From Gammaproteobacteria bacterium (GTDB lineage: Bacteria > Pseudomonadota > Gammaproteobacteria > DSM-16500), in assembly GCA_013287025.1 (NCBI GenBank), contig JABDEN010000006.1, positions 1 through 50,555 on the forward strand: a stretch of 50,555 nucleotides of DNA, in the 5' to 3' direction. How positions within the stretch are numbered: the stretch's first letter is position 1; each line of letters begins with the position of its first letter. The notes under the pieces were generated by a model. That model saw only the letters and a program-made list of their open reading frames with translations. It was not told where the DNA came from and searched no databases. Shown piece after piece: positions 1 to 10,264 of this stretch. The translations under genes and the position numbers were made by a program.

Positions 1-30
1 ATAAAATTGTAAAAGACTAAGGTTTATTTA

Positions 31-63
31 CCATTCGCTAGGATGCCCATCCTAGTAGAATGG
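31..63. repeat. Imperfect palindrome upstream of tRNA-Pro
   Basis: CCATTC and CTAGGAT pair with ATCCTAG and GAATGG around a short loop, with a small bulge. No T-run follows, so it does not look like an intrinsic terminator. An 18-base part of its left arm recurs in reverse complement at 34790-34807, so it belongs to a dispersed repeat family. Confidence 0.5.
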
Positions 64-72
64 TAATGTCAT

Positions 73-149
73 CGGGGCGTAGCGCAGCCTGGTAGCGTAC
101 TTGCATGGGGTGCAAGTGGTCGCCGGTTCAAATCCGGCCGTCCCGACCA
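73..149 (+). tRNA. tRNA-Pro (anticodon GGG)
   Basis: A complete 77-nt cloverleaf with an encoded CCA end. The 7-bp acceptor stem pairs 73-79 with 139-145 and includes one G-U pair. The D-arm has the AGCGCAGCCTGGTAGC type typical of proline tRNAs. The anticodon loop TGGGGTG gives anticodon GGG, and the T-arm contains GGTTCAAATCC. The sequence is close to E. coli proL as I recall it. It reads proline codons CCC and CCU. The broken fadD gene starts 21 bases downstream. Confidence 0.95.
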
Positions 150-169
150 AAGTGTAAGGAAGCAACTCC

Positions 170-1853
170 GTGGAAAAATTTTGGCTTAAAAGTTATCCAA
201 AAGGGATTCCCTTCGAGATTAATCCCGATAAATATGCATCTATTGTTGACATGATGGAACAAAGCTTTTCTGAGTTTAGTTCACGGCCTGCTTTTTATAA
301 TTTTGGCGTGACGATGTCATTTAAACAATTAGATAAGTATTCCAAATTATTTGCGACCTATTTATTACAAGTGTTACGTTTAAAAAAAGGCGATCGAATT
401 GCTTTAATGCTACCGAATATTTTGCAATATCCCGTAGCATTGTACGGGGCCTTGCGTGCAGGTTTAATTGTCGTCAATGTGAATCCGCTTTATACCGCAC
501 CTGAATTAATTCATCAGTTAAATGATGCTAAGGTCGATACCATTATCGTACTTTCTCATTTTGCCGACACGGTTGAAAAAGCATTACCACAAGTGTCGCT
601 TAAAAAACATTATTGTGACAGAAATAGGTGATTTATTTCCTCGCTATAAAGCCTGGATCATGCAATTTGTATTGAAATATATTCAAAAACAAATTCCAAA
701 GGTAGGAATAAAAAATCTTATTTCATTTCGTGATGCATTACATCAGGGCAAAAATTATCAATTGCCAAAAATAGAAATTAATTCTTCTGATATCGCGTTT
801 CTTCAATATACGGGCGGTACGACTGGAATCGCGAAAGGCGCAATGTTAACGCATCGAAATATTATTGCGAATGCATTGCAAGCAGAAGCGTGGTTTAACC
901 AAGATTTTCAAATGGGCCAAGAAATTATTGTTACGGCTTTACCGCTTTATCATATATTTTCTTTGCTCGCGAATTGCTTATTTATTCCTAAAATTGGCGG
1001 ATTAAATATTCTGATTACCAATCCGCGAGATGTCGCGCATTTTGTCAAAGAAATGAGTAAATTCCAATTCACTGTTATCACGGGTGTTAATACGCTATTT
1101 CATGCATTACTGAATCGTGCTGATTTTGCAAAGCTTGATTTTAGACGCTTAAAAGTAAGTTTGGGTGGTGGAATGGCGGTGCAACGCGCGGTCGCTGATC
1201 GTTGGCAAAAGATAACAGGAAAACCCATTTTAGAGGCCTATGGTTTAACCGAAACCTCACCTTGTGTTTGCATTAATCCACCAGATTTAAAAAATTACAA
1301 CGGTACCGTGGGTTTACCGGTTTCTTCAACCGACGTTAGAATTTTGAATGACGCCTATGAAGAATTACCTCCGAATAAACCGGGTGAGTTAGCAGTGAAA
1401 GGCCCGCAAGTGATGAAAGGTTATTGGAATAATCCAAGTGAAACCGACAAGGTTTTAACCAAAGATGGTTGGCTGTTAACCGGTGACATTGCGCTGCTGA
1501 ATGATCAAGGTTATGTGCGTATCATTGAACGTAAAAAAGATATGATTTTAGTGTCTGGATTTAATGTGTACCCTAATGAAATTGAAGATACCTTGATGCG
1601 TATGCCAGGTATTTTAGAAGTGGCGATCATTGGAGTGCCGGACGAAAATTCAGGAGAAATCGTCAAAGCTTTTATCGTGAAAAAAAATCCCGATTTAACC
1701 AAAGAAGACGTGTTGAAATTTTCTCGTGAAAATATGACAGGTTACAAAATACCAAAATTTATTGAATTTTGTACTGAGCTTCCCAAGACGAATGTCGGCA
1801 AAATTTCTCGACGCGAATTGCGAAAACGTGAAGAAGTAGAAAAAGTTCGATAA
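170..1853 (+). pseudogene. fadD: Long-chain fatty acid--CoA ligase FadD, single frameshift
   Basis: FadD activates long-chain fatty acids to acyl-CoA with ATP at the inner membrane, for beta-oxidation and lipid synthesis. The first 145 or so codons (from GTG 170, with AAGGA ten bases upstream) and the rest of the gene lie in different frames. Removing one A from the A6 run at 602-607 joins them into one protein of about 560 residues, normal for FadD. The second part carries the AMP-binding signature YTGGTTGIAKGA, the YGLTE motif, the TGD motif and the VSGFNVYPNEIED linker. The only defect is one extra base in a short homopolymer. It may therefore be a recent mutation, phase variation or an assembly error. 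Family assignment is secure; whether the gene works is not. Confidence 0.88.
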
Positions 1854-1859
1854 AAAATC

Positions 1860-1965
1860 TGTCATGCCAGCATGCTTTTAGCTGGCATCCAGTCGGCATT
1901 CAACGAAACCTTTTGGATGCCTGCCAGCATGCTTAAAGGTGGCATCAAAGCATGCTGGCATGACA
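1860..1965. repeat. TGTCATGCCAGCATG palindromic repeat, copy 1
   Basis: Outer arms are a perfect 19-bp inverted repeat, TGTCATGCCAGCATGCTTT at 1860-1878 and its complement at 1947-1965. Further GCTGGCAT and TGCCAGCATGC repeats lie inside. It starts just after the fadD stop. The same family occurs at 16966-17127, 23530-23563, 32701-32791 and 41261-41293. Confidence 0.8.
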
Positions 1966-2015
1966 AGGACTTTTAATTAATTTCGCAACAAACCCAAATT
2001 AATTTGATTTTAGAA

Positions 2016-2055
2016 TATAATAAAACCCCTCTATAAAAATAATAAAAAGGGTTTT
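2016..2055 (+). promoter_or_regulatory. Possible promoter and weak hairpin before the 432-residue gene
   Basis: TATAAT at 2016-2021 is a good -10 element but I see no clear -35 at the right distance. Overlapping it, AAAACCC (2022-2028) can pair with GGGTTTT (2049-2055) across a 20-base loop and is followed by T residues. That could be a weak terminator or a leader hairpin just before the ATG at 2062. Both readings are tentative. Confidence 0.3.
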
Positions 2056-2061
2056 TAAAAA

Positions 2062-3360
2062 ATGTTTCCTAAAAAAAATAGACATATACGACAAAAAGCA
2101 ACCATCGATTTATTAGATAGTAAAAATCTTGAAAGTACATTATTGAAAGTAGAATCAATATTCAGTGAAGAAAATAAATTATCCCCCAACGACAAAGCAA
2201 AAAAAATAAAACCATTATATGAAAATTTGTTGGAAGGTATTTTAGAGACAAGGGATAAAGATTACCAAGAGGTAGCAGCTTTTCGATGTAATCAAATTGC
2301 CGCAAGCTTAAATAACGCCGAAAAAAATTTAATCCTGGCAGAAACAATAGAATTCCAAGAAATTTGTGATTATTGGTTTCATGAATTTAAAAAACAGTAC
2401 ATAGATTATAAAGACGTATCATTTGAGATGAAAAAATTGCGAGAAAAGGTGAATGTTAAAGAAGCAATTAAATTTGTTACAGAACACAAAGATATGGTAG
2501 TGCTCTATGCCTTTGAAAAAGCGCTTATTGGTGCTTTAAGCCTAGCGCAATCACTCGAAGGAGGATTGTCGAATATTACAAAATTTAAAAAAGAAACCAT
2601 TGATCCAATGAAAAATCACTATTTGGAAGCCAATAAACATTTATCAGAACGATTGGATAAGATTGTTGAAAAATATTTTGGTACCAAAGCCACTAGAAAA
2701 TCATCACTTTCGAGATTATCGTTAACATTCGGAAGAAAAATTTCATTTAATAGTCCTTCGGAATCGAGCCTTGATTCTTCGGGTTCTGGTTTTAGCTCAC
2801 CGGGGTCTGTCCTTGAAACACCCATATCTGGTTCATTTTTACCCAATTCTCCCTCCTGGGCCAGCACCCCTAAATCCCTTAGTGGTACTCCCAGTGCAAA
2901 AAAAGGGTTCTGGGGGAAAAACTTCATCACCCTTAGCACCGAATATGAAAAGCTATTTCGAGAAAGTTCAAAAGATCACATTTTCCAAGATGTATACCTT
3001 CGCTTTAAGCAGGATATTCAACAAAATGATGCTAAGGATATTGTGAAAACATTCGTGGATTTAATTGAAAAATTTAAAATAAAATATCCAAAAGAGGTAC
3101 TTCTTAAGGAAAGTAAGCATCAATTAGAAATGGAATCTGGAAAAGTAGGGGTGACGACAAGTTTTTACAAGGATTTTTTACTGAAAATACAAGAAGAGAT
3201 AAAATTACGTCTCGAATCCGACAAAAAAAAGCATTGTTATGACCCTATAATATGTGGATATTTGTACACACAAAACTTCGAGTTAAACATAAAAATACTT
3301 GAAAATTTAGTTACCTGTATTGTAGGCGAAAAGCCACTTTCCAGATTGGAGTTGAGTTAG
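2062..3360 (+). CDS. Hypothetical protein with Ser/Pro-rich linker
   Basis: I do not recognise this 432-residue protein. Residues 1-210 are charged and mostly helical in character. Residues about 212-275 form a low-complexity segment rich in Ser, Pro, Gly and Thr, with basic spots such as RKSSLSRLS and TPKS. A second helical region, 285-432, follows. There is no signal peptide or membrane segment. The weak ribosome site AAGG lies 11 bases before the ATG, and a good terminator follows the stop. A two-domain, linker-joined soluble protein without bacterial relatives I can name is compatible with a secreted effector in a Legionellales bacterium. That is only a guess from context. Confidence 0.75.
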   Translation: MFPKKNRHIRQKATIDLLDSKNLESTLLKVESIFSEENKLSPNDKAKKIKPLYENLLEGILETRDKDYQEVAAFRCNQIAASLNNAEKNLILAETIEFQEICDYWFHEFKKQYIDYKDVSFEMKKLREKVNVKEAIKFVTEHKDMVVLYAFEKALIGALSLAQSLEGGLSNITKFKKETIDPMKNHYLEANKHLSERLDKIVEKYFGTKATRKSSLSRLSLTFGRKISFNSPSESSLDSSGSGFSSPGSVLETPISGSFLPNSPSWASTPKSLSGTPSAKKGFWGKNFITLSTEYEKLFRESSKDHIFQDVYLRFKQDIQQNDAKDIVKTFVDLIEKFKIKYPKEVLLKESKHQLEMESGKVGVTTSFYKDFLLKIQEEIKLRLESDKKKHCYDPIICGYLYTQNFELNIKILENLVTCIVGEKPLSRLELS

Positions 3361-3364
3361 TAAT

Positions 3365-3391
3365 AAAATGCCTTTCATAGGGCATTTTCTT
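3365..3391 (+). terminator. Rho-independent terminator
   Basis: AAAATGCC at 3365-3372 pairs with GGCATTTT at 3381-3388. The loop is short and a T-rich tail follows. It lies four bases after the stop of the preceding gene and separates it from gyrA. Confidence 0.7.
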
Positions 3392-3480
3392 CAGATTTCA
3401 AGATGGATTTACTGTTTCTACACGCCAAATTATGGTAATATTTCTCCCTTAATCATGTTATGTACAGATAATTTCTGATT

Positions 3481-3521
3481 CACGATTTTCTTAAAAAAAA
3501 TCGTGTCTCGTAACAAGACAC
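3481..3521 (+). promoter_or_regulatory. Two mutually exclusive hairpins in the gyrA leader
   Basis: CACGATTTT (3481-3489) pairs with AAAATCGTG (3497-3505). GTGTCT (3503-3508) pairs with AGACAC (3516-3521). The two stems share bases 3503-3505 and cannot form fully at the same time. They sit about 30-70 bases before the gyrA start, which has no strong ribosome site. This may be a leader with regulatory folding; the role is inferred. Confidence 0.3.
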
Positions 3522-3552
3522 TCATTAATGACACAGTGAATGAAAATGACCT

Positions 3553-6102
3553 ATGGAAACTCCATTTGCAAAAGAAATTGAGAAAGTAAGTCTCGAAGAA
3601 GAGTTAAAACAATCCTATCTGGATTACGCGATGAGCGTAATTGTAGGTCGTGCCTTACCAGATGTACGTGATGGCTTAAAACCCGTGCATCGTCGTGTTT
3701 TGTTTGCGATGCATGAGCTTAATAATGACTGGAATAAACCTTATAAAAAATCGGCTCGCGTCGTCGGTGACGTCATCGGTAAATATCATCCCCATGGCGA
3801 ATCTGCTGTCTATGACACTATTGTTCGCATGGCGCAGTTCTTTTCGATGCGTTATATGTTGGTGGATGGGCAAGGTAATTTTGGTTCGGTAGACGGAGAT
3901 GCGCCAGCCGCGATGCGTTATACCGAGGTGCGTATGTCTCGGTTTGGGCATACTTTGCTTTCCGATTTAGAAAAAGAAACCGTCGATTTCGTTCCAAACT
4001 ATGACGAAACCGAAATGGTTCCGACGGTGATGCCGACGCAAGTCCCCAATCTTTTAGTGAACGGATCTTCAGGGATCGCGGTCGGGATGGCGACAAATAT
4101 TCCCACCCATAATTTGACGGAAGTCATCGATGCTTGTATTGCGATGATTGCAAAACCTGAATTAAGTGTCGAAGAAGTGTTACAAATTATTCCCGGCCCT
4201 GACTTTCCAACGGGAGGTATTATTCATGGTCGTGGCGGCATTGTTGAAGCTTATCGTACCGGTCGTGGCCGAATTTATGTTCGTGCAAAATCACATATCG
4301 AAACCGATGAAAAACACAATAAAGAAAAAATCATCGTGACAGAATTGCCTTATCAAGTGAATAAGGCACGATTAATTGAGCGTATTGCCGAATTAGTGAA
4401 AGAGAAAAAAATCGAAGGAATTTCCGCGCTACGAGATGAATCAGATAAGCAAGGTATGCGTATCGTGATTGAACTCCGACGCGGTGAAAATGTAGATGTC
4501 ATGCTAAATAATTTGTACGTCCATACTTCTCTCCAAAGTGTATTTGGTATCAACATGGTGGCATTAGTTGATGGCCAACCCAAAGTATTGAATATTACGC
4601 AGTTACTTTCAGCATTTTTACGTCATCGCCGTGAAGTGGTCACACGTCGTAGTACTTTTGATTTGCAGAAAGCGAGAGATCGTGCACATATATTAGAAGG
4701 ATTTGCGATTGCACTTTCTAATATTGATGAAATGATTGTTCTGATTAAAGCGGCGAAAGATCCCAATGAAGCCAAAACACAATTAATGAAACGTGTCTGG
4801 GCACCTGCGAATATTATTACGATTTTATCGCGTATTTCGGCCGAAGTGCATTACGGCTTAAGTGATGATGGTTACCATTTATCAGGAGAGCAAGCGCAGT
4901 CGATTCTTGACATGCGATTGCATCGTTTAACCGGTTTAGAGCAAGATAAAATTGTGAAAGAACACGAATCCTTAACGATTCTTATTGGAGAATTAGAAGC
5001 AATTCTCGCGAATCCGGCCCGATTATTACAAGTCATTCAAGACGAATTAATCGCGATTAAGACCCAATTTGGCGATGAAAGAAGAACGCAGATTGTAGAA
5101 AGCGAAGGGGATTTTTGTTTAGAAGATTTAGTGCCCGACGAAACCGTCGTGGTTACGTTATCACATGAAGGTTATGCAAAATCACAACCTGTTGCTATCT
5201 ATCAATCGCAGCATCGCGGTGGCAAGGGTAAATCTGCGACAAATGTGAAAGAAGAAGATTTTATTGAGCGTGTACTTGTCGCAAGCATGCACGATACTAT
5301 TTTATGTTTCTCGAATCACGGCAAAGTGTATTGGTTGAAGGTTTATCAATTACCGCAAGCTAGCCGTAATGCTCGCGGTAGACCGATGGTTAATTTATTG
5401 CCGTTAGTCGAAGGTGAAAAAATCAGTGCGATTCTACCCATTCGTGTATACGAAGATCACCAATATATTTTCATGGCGACGGCGCGTGGCACGGTTAAAA
5501 AAGTGGAATTAACTGAATTTTCACGTCCGCGTTCTTCTGGGATTATCGCGATTGAATTGTTGGAAAATGATCGTTTAATCGGTGTAGATATCACGAATGG
5601 CCAACAAGATGTCATGTTATTTACTTATTCTGGCAAAGCGATTCGTTTCTCTGAAGAAGATGTGCGTGCCATGGGAAGAGCGGCGCGCGGTGTTCGTGGC
5701 GTTAAATTACAAAAAGATGATCGCGCGATGTCACTCATCGTGGTCTCTAAAGAAGGTGACATTTTAACGGCCACCGAAAAAGGTTACGGCAAACGCACGG
5801 CGATTGATGAATATCGACAAACCGGCCGTGGTGGACAAGGCGTCATTTCCATCCAAGTTAATGAGCGGAACGGCGGTGTGATTGGAGCGATCCAAGTGAA
5901 AACAGAAAACGAAATCATGTTGATCAGCAACAAAGGAACTTTGGTTCGTATGCCAGTTGAGGAAATTTCCACCATTGGTCGTAATACCCAAGGCGTTAGA
6001 TTAATTAATTTAACAAATGAAGAAATATTAGTCGGCTTAGAAAAAGTCGCTACTTTGAACGGAGAATTAGGTGATGACACGAAGCCCCGTGATCACCATT
6101 GA
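3553..6102 (+). CDS. gyrA: DNA gyrase subunit A
   Basis: GyrA cuts and rejoins DNA and, with GyrB, introduces negative supercoils. The protein has 849 residues, slightly shorter than E. coli GyrA (875). The active-site tyrosine is Tyr123 in AAMRYTE. The quinolone-determining region reads [10 protein letters not shown], with Ser84 and Asp88 (E. coli Ser83 and Asp87) unchanged, so no common resistance change is present. The C-terminal pinwheel follows and carries the GyrA box as QHRGGKG at 553-559, with His in place of the usual Arg. The C-terminal tail is short. The last 32 bases overlap cmk, so translation of the two genes is probably coupled. Confidence 0.98.
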   Translation: METPFAKEIEKVSLEEELKQSYLDYAMSVIVGRALPDVRDGLKPVHRRVLFAMHELNNDWNKPYKKSARVVGDVIGKYHPHGESAVYDTIVRMAQFFSMRYMLVDGQGNFGSVDGDAPAAMRYTEVRMSRFGHTLLSDLEKETVDFVPNYDETEMVPTVMPTQVPNLLVNGSSGIAVGMATNIPTHNLTEVIDACIAMIAKPELSVEEVLQIIPGPDFPTGGIIHGRGGIVEAYRTGRGRIYVRAKSHIETDEKHNKEKIIVTELPYQVNKARLIERIAELVKEKKIEGISALRDESDKQGMRIVIELRRGENVDVMLNNLYVHTSLQSVFGINMVALVDGQPKVLNITQLLSAFLRHRREVVTRRSTFDLQKARDRAHILEGFAIALSNIDEMIVLIKAAKDPNEAKTQLMKRVWAPANIITILSRISAEVHYGLSDDGYHLSGEQAQSILDMRLHRLTGLEQDKIVKEHESLTILIGELEAILANPARLLQVIQDELIAIKTQFGDERRTQIVESEGDFCLEDLVPDETVVVTLSHEGYAKSQPVAIYQSQHRGGKGKSATNVKEEDFIERVLVASMHDTILCFSNHGKVYWLKVYQLPQASRNARGRPMVNLLPLVEGEKISAILPIRVYEDHQYIFMATARGTVKKVELTEFSRPRSSGIIAIELLENDRLIGVDITNGQQDVMLFTYSGKAIRFSEEDVRAMGRAARGVRGVKLQKDDRAMSLIVVSKEGDILTATEKGYGKRTAIDEYRQTGRGGQGVISIQVNERNGGVIGAIQVKTENEIMLISNKGTLVRMPVEEISTIGRNTQGVRLINLTNEEILVGLEKVATLNGELGDDTKPRDHH

Positions 6103-6757
6103 TGGTGCAAGTGGAACCGGCAAGGGAGTGGTAACACATCGAATTGCAAAAAAATTAGGCTGGGGATTGTTGGATAGTGGTGTTTTATATCGTGTTCTCG
6201 CGTACGCCGCTCTAAAACATGCCGTTTCGTTAGACGATGCGACAAAGCTCGCTGATGTTGCGAATGATTTAGATATCGTTTTTCGCGCGCCTAGTCTTTC
6301 CGACCCTCCGCAGGTGATTTTTGAGGATGAGGACGTGAGTTCTCTTATTCGAACCGAAAAAATGGGCAATGCGGCTTCAAAAGTAGGCGCTTTTCCCGAG
6401 GTTCGTGCGGCATTACTAGAAAGACAGCGTGCTTTTAGACAGCCCCCAGGCCTTGTTACGGATGGCCGAGATATGGGAACGGTTGTTTTTCCCGATGCGG
6501 AACTCAAGATTTTCTTATTGGCAAGCCCCGAAGAACGTGCCAAACGTCGCTATAATCAGTTGAAGGAATTGGGCATTCATGCTAACTTAAGCGACCTTAT
6601 TTTCGAGCTCCGTGAGCGCGATCAACGTGATCAAGCCCGAGCACATGCACCTTTAAGGCCAGCGGATGATGCGGTTTCTATCCATACCGATCATCTTTCG
6701 ATTGAAGAAGTGGTCGAAAGCGTCATGGTCCTGGTGCGAAAATGTAAATTGGCGTAG
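6071..6757 (+). CDS. cmk: Cytidylate kinase
   Basis: Cmk phosphorylates CMP and dCMP with ATP in the cytoplasm to supply CTP and dCTP. The 228-residue protein has the P-loop GASGTGKG at 12-19, the LLDSG nucleotide-monophosphate segment, and [13 protein letters not shown], a signature of this family. The start is either GTG 6071 or the next codon, ATG 6074; ATG fits the GGAGAA ribosome site at 6061-6066 better. The gene overlaps gyrA and is followed by rpsA, an order common in gammaproteobacteria, although serC and aroA, which often sit between gyrA and cmk, are absent. Confidence 0.97.
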   Translation: MMTRSPVITIDGASGTGKGVVTHRIAKKLGWGLLDSGVLYRVLAYAALKHAVSLDDATKLADVANDLDIVFRAPSLSDPPQVIFEDEDVSSLIRTEKMGNAASKVGAFPEVRAALLERQRAFRQPPGLVTDGRDMGTVVFPDAELKIFLLASPEERAKRRYNQLKELGIHANLSDLIFELRERDQRDQARAHAPLRPADDAVSIHTDHLSIEEVVESVMVLVRKCKLA

Positions 6758-6816
6758 CGTATTTGCTACTTTTATTAACTAACCGTGGTAAAGATCCAAA
6801 AGATCTAGGAAAAAGT

Positions 6817-8517
6817 ATGATCGAAAGTTTTGCGCAGTTATTTGAAGAAAGTTTGACTCAAACCCCTATGACCCCAGGTACCGTTGTTACCGGTAGAGTG
6901 GTAAAAATTAACTCAAAAGATGTCGTGGTCAGTGCGGGTCTAAAATCAGAATCTTCTATTCCCATTGAACAATTTATGGATGAACGTGGCAACCTCGAAG
7001 TTGCTGTTGGCGATGAAGTCAGAGTGGCCCTTGACGCAGTGGAAGATGGTTTTGGTATTACGCGTCTATCACGCGAGCGCGCGAAACGTCTCGAATCCTG
7101 GGCAGCATTAGAACAAGCTTACCAAAACAAAGAAACCGTTCGTGGTGTGATTCAAGGCCGCGTGAAAGGTGGTTTCACTGTTGAAATTAACAAAATCCGC
7201 GCATTCTTGCCCGGCTCTTTGGTCGATGTTAAACCTGTCCGTGATCCTGAATCGTTGGAAGGTAAAGAGTTTGATTTCAAAGTTATTAAAATTGATGCAA
7301 AACGTAACAATATTGTTGTTTCCCGCCGTTCCGCGATGGAAGCTGAAAATAGCGTAGAACGCGAAGCACTCTTAGGCAATCTGCATGAAGGCGACGAAAT
7401 TAAAGGTGTTGTCAAAAACCTCACCGATTACGGCGCATTTATTGATTTGGGCGGCGTCGATGGTTTATTACATATTACCGATATGTCATGGAAACGCATC
7501 AAGCACCCAAGCGAAATTTTATCCATTGGCGACGAAATTAAAGTAAAAATCTTAAAATTCGATCGCGACAATGCACGTGTATCACTCGGCTTGAAACAAT
7601 TGGGTGATGATCCATGGGCAGATATTACCAATCGTTATCCTATCGGCCAACGTTTACGCGGTCGTGTGACCAACATTACTGATTACGGTTGCTTTGTTGA
7701 AATCGAAGAAGGCATTGAAGGGTTGGTGCACGTATCCGAAATGGATTGGACCAACAAAAATGTTAACCCAAATAAAGTCGTACATTTAGGTCAAGAAGTG
7801 GAAGTGATTGTATTAGATATCGATGGCGAAAGACGTCGTATCTCCCTCGGCCTCAAACAATGTACTGTTAATCCATGGGAACAATTTGCAGCAAATCACC
7901 AAAAAGGTGATAAGATCAGCGGCAAAATTAAATCCATCACTGATTTCGGTATCTTCATTGGTTTAGAAGGCGGTATTGATGGGTTGATTCATTTGTCTGA
8001 TATTTCTTGGAATGAGCCAGCGGCAGAAGAAGCGATTCGTAAGTATCAAAAAGGCGACGAACTCGAAACTGTGATCTTAGCGATTGATGCTGAACGTGAA
8101 CGTATTTCATTGGGCTTGAAGCAATTAGCGAATGATCCAATCGCCAATTACTTAAATGAACATGAAAAAGGTAGTGTTGTGTCGGGTAAAGTCGTTGAAG
8201 TCGATGCAAAATCGGCGACAATTGAACTCGCTGAAAATGTAATGGGTAACTTACGTGCTTCTGAAATTTCCAATGAAAAAGTGGAAGATGCTCGTACCCG
8301 TTTGACCGTAGGCGAAATGGTAGAGGCGAAAATTATCGGTACAGACCGTAAAACACATACCATTACTTTATCGATGAAATCAAAAGACGGGCAAACACCA
8401 AAGAAACCAAAAGCGACAACTGCGGCGAAGAAAAAGGATAAATCTTCTGACGGTCCATTAAAAACCACTTTAGGTGATTTGTTGAAAGCGAAGATGGTGA
8501 CGGAAGGCGAGGGATAG
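6817..8517 (+). CDS. rpsA: 30S ribosomal protein S1
   Basis: S1 binds mRNA on the 30S subunit and unfolds leaders during initiation. The 566-residue protein contains six S1 (OB-fold) repeats, easily seen as recurring G.V...DYG.FV.......GL.H.S blocks. It begins [12 protein letters not shown], nearly the same as E. coli. I chose ATG 6817 rather than the upstream in-frame codon at 6763 because it matches the family N-terminus and has AGGA six bases before it. The C-terminus ends in a Lys/Thr/Ala-rich tail. The ihfB gene that often follows rpsA is missing; a repeat and lapA come next. Confidence 0.97.
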   Translation: MIESFAQLFEESLTQTPMTPGTVVTGRVVKINSKDVVVSAGLKSESSIPIEQFMDERGNLEVAVGDEVRVALDAVEDGFGITRLSRERAKRLESWAALEQAYQNKETVRGVIQGRVKGGFTVEINKIRAFLPGSLVDVKPVRDPESLEGKEFDFKVIKIDAKRNNIVVSRRSAMEAENSVEREALLGNLHEGDEIKGVVKNLTDYGAFIDLGGVDGLLHITDMSWKRIKHPSEILSIGDEIKVKILKFDRDNARVSLGLKQLGDDPWADITNRYPIGQRLRGRVTNITDYGCFVEIEEGIEGLVHVSEMDWTNKNVNPNKVVHLGQEVEVIVLDIDGERRRISLGLKQCTVNPWEQFAANHQKGDKISGKIKSITDFGIFIGLEGGIDGLIHLSDISWNEPAAEEAIRKYQKGDELETVILAIDAERERISLGLKQLANDPIANYLNEHEKGSVVSGKVVEVDAKSATIELAENVMGNLRASEISNEKVEDARTRLTVGEMVEAKIIGTDRKTHTITLSMKSKDGQTPKKPKATTAAKKKDKSSDGPLKTTLGDLLKAKMVTEGEG

Positions 8518-8518
8518 T

Positions 8519-8623
8519 AAAAACCCTCACCCCAATCCCTCTCCCATAAATGGGAGAGGGGAAATAAAAGTTCCCTTCTCCCACTTGTGGGAGAAGGTGC
8601 CCGTAGGGCGGATGAGGGTTTTT
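8519..8623. repeat. Compound palindromic repeat after rpsA
   Basis: Outer arms AAAAACCCTCA (8519-8529) and TGAGGGTTTTT (8613-8623) enclose two strong hairpins, CCCTCTCCCAT...(8537-8560) and CCTTCTCCCA...(8574-8597). The final stem followed by T residues could also end rpsA transcription. Elements of this look are dispersed repeats in many gammaproteobacteria; I see only one copy here. Confidence 0.7.
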
Positions 8624-8681
8624 AAATATTCTCTTACTATAGCGAAGTGTTTAACACACCAACTTAAAGACAGGAGTCCAC

Positions 8682-8972
8682 ATGCGAATTTTCACTTATT
8701 TATTTTTCATTATTGTTATTATTCTTGGCATCACATTTGCTGCGTTAAATCATGATCCGGTTAAAATTAATTATTATTTAGGTGAACAGTCTTTACCACT
8801 CTCTCTTTTGCTTGTATTATCTTTTATCAGCGGAAGTGTTATAGGTTTAGGTGTTGGGCTTTGGATTTTTTTCAAAACCAAACTAGTCAACTATCGTTTG
8901 AATCACCAACTGAAAGTCGCTGAAAAGGAAATTGAAAATTTACGTGCCATTCCCTTACAGGATAGACATTAA
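8682..8972 (+). CDS. lapA: Lipopolysaccharide assembly protein A
   Basis: LapA (YciS) is a small inner-membrane protein that works with LapB to control LpxC breakdown by FtsH and so the amount of lipopolysaccharide. The 96-residue protein has two membrane helices, at about 4-22 and 40-65, joined by a short segment with the family-type NHDPVKINYYLG. A charged coiled-coil tail ends in LRAIP. The ribosome site AGGAG lies before ATG 8682. Its stop overlaps the lapB start by one base (TAATG), showing coupled translation. Confidence 0.9.
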   Translation: MRIFTYLFFIIVIILGITFAALNHDPVKINYYLGEQSLPLSLLLVLSFISGSVIGLGVGLWIFFKTKLVNYRLNHQLKVAEKEIENLRAIPLQDRH

Positions 8973-10153
8973 TGGTAATTTTGGGATTCATTTTGTTTTT
9001 TTTAAGCTTGGGAGCTGCCTGGTATTTAGGTTATCATGCTCGCCATCAGCCGCAAAAAAAAACGTCCCATCTTCCTCGCGATTATTTAGTAGGTTTAAAT
9101 TATTTATTAAATGAAGAACCTGATAAAGCTGTAGATGTTTTTATTAAAATGTTAGAAGTCGATAGTAATACTGTCGAAACGCACTTGGCAGTCGGAAAGT
9201 TATTTCGTCGTCGTGGCGAAGTAGATCGTGCTATTCGCATTCATCAAAATCTCATTGCACGCCCGCAATTAGACAAAATTTATCGTGATCAATCCTTATT
9301 TGAATTAGGTCAAGACTACTTAAGCGCTGGCGTGCTAGATCGTGCGGAACGTATTTTTATTGAAGTGATGGGAGTGAAAGAATACGCTATTCCTGCTTTA
9401 CGCGCATTGTTAGATATTTATCAACAAGAAAAAGATTGGAAAAATGCCATTCAGATTGCAACAAAATTAGAAACCGTTACTAAAAAAAATATGCAGCCCA
9501 TCATTGCGCATTATCATTGTGAGCAAGCAAAAGAGGTTTATGTCAAAGACCAATATGAAGAAGGTCATCAGCATATTAAAAATGCGTTATATGCAGATAA
9601 AAATTGCGTGCGAGCAAGTTTGTTGCATGCTGAAGCTGAAATGAAAAAAGGTGATTTTAAAGTTGCATTACGCAGTTTACAAAATATTAAAAAGCAAGAC
9701 GCAGATTATATTTCAGAATCACTGATATTATTAGCTTCTTGTTTCGAAGCGTTGAAACAAGAAGATAAAATGATTGAATATATTACGCATTTGTTCGAAG
9801 AATATCCTCATGTGCCTGCGGTTTTATTATTATCGGATCATCTGCAACGCTGGAAAGGAGATAAAACCGCGAGTACTTTTGTTGCGGATTATGTTCGTCG
9901 TTACCCCTCTATTCATGGATTACATCAATTTATTCATTTTTACCTTTCCAATACAAAAGGCCAAGCGCGTGAAGATTTAATTATTTTACAGAATCTCACC
10001 AAAAAATTATTAACGGATAAGCCAGATTACCAATGTGAATCTTGTGGATTTTCAGGCAAATCTTTACATTGGCAATGTCCGGGATGTAAACAATGGAGTA
10101 CGATTAAACCGATGCATGCGTTGGAGTCTATGGCGTTACCGGCGCGTGTTTAA
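8972..10153 (+). CDS. lapB: Lipopolysaccharide assembly protein B
   Basis: LapB (YciM) is a membrane-anchored TPR protein. It delivers LpxC to FtsH and organises lipopolysaccharide assembly on the cytoplasmic face. The 393-residue protein has one N-terminal membrane helix (about 2-20), then helical TPR repeats from about 35 to 345 beginning with RDYLVGLNYLLNEEPDKAVD. The C-terminal rubredoxin-like metal site is CESCG...CPGCKQW. Size and order match E. coli LapB. It overlaps lapA by one base. Confidence 0.95.
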   Translation: MVILGFILFFLSLGAAWYLGYHARHQPQKKTSHLPRDYLVGLNYLLNEEPDKAVDVFIKMLEVDSNTVETHLAVGKLFRRRGEVDRAIRIHQNLIARPQLDKIYRDQSLFELGQDYLSAGVLDRAERIFIEVMGVKEYAIPALRALLDIYQQEKDWKNAIQIATKLETVTKKNMQPIIAHYHCEQAKEVYVKDQYEEGHQHIKNALYADKNCVRASLLHAEAEMKKGDFKVALRSLQNIKKQDADYISESLILLASCFEALKQEDKMIEYITHLFEEYPHVPAVLLLSDHLQRWKGDKTASTFVADYVRRYPSIHGLHQFIHFYLSNTKGQAREDLIILQNLTKKLLTDKPDYQCESCGFSGKSLHWQCPGCKQWSTIKPMHALESMALPARV

Positions 10154-10183
10154 ATCTTGTCATCCTGAACGCAGGAAAAATGT

Positions 10184-10264
10184 TTTGTCATTCCCGCGAA
10201 GGCGGGAATCCATCACTAGTAAGATTCGCTATCAATGGATTCCCGCCTTCGCGGGAATGACAAA
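10184..10264. repeat. Palindromic repeat with CATTCCCGCGAAGG arms
   Basis: A 30-bp inverted repeat, 10184-10213 and 10235-10264, is perfect and surrounds a 21-base loop. The core is ATTCCCGCGAAGGCGGGAAT, itself a small hairpin. It lies between lapB and a membrane protein gene. Similar long palindromes are common in Legionellales and Coxiella relatives. Confidence 0.8.

Noticed and set aside
602..607. Programmed frameshifting in fadD
   Set aside because: The A6 run could slip, but no stimulating ribosome site or clear downstream structure is visible, and fadD is not known to use this. A mutation or sequencing error is simpler.
3799..3816. Quinolone resistance change in gyrA
   Set aside because: Ser84 and Asp88 are the susceptible residues. 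The Glu at position 83 is a mild Asp-to-Glu difference outside the usual resistance pair.
3676..3951. Open frames on the minus strand within gyrA (also within rpsA and nrdA)
   Set aside because: They overlap well-conserved genes, have no ribosome sites and no family features; they are shadow frames.
8519..8623. CRISPR-like array after rpsA
   Set aside because: Only two different hairpins are present, with no repeated unit or regular spacer length, and no cas genes nearby.
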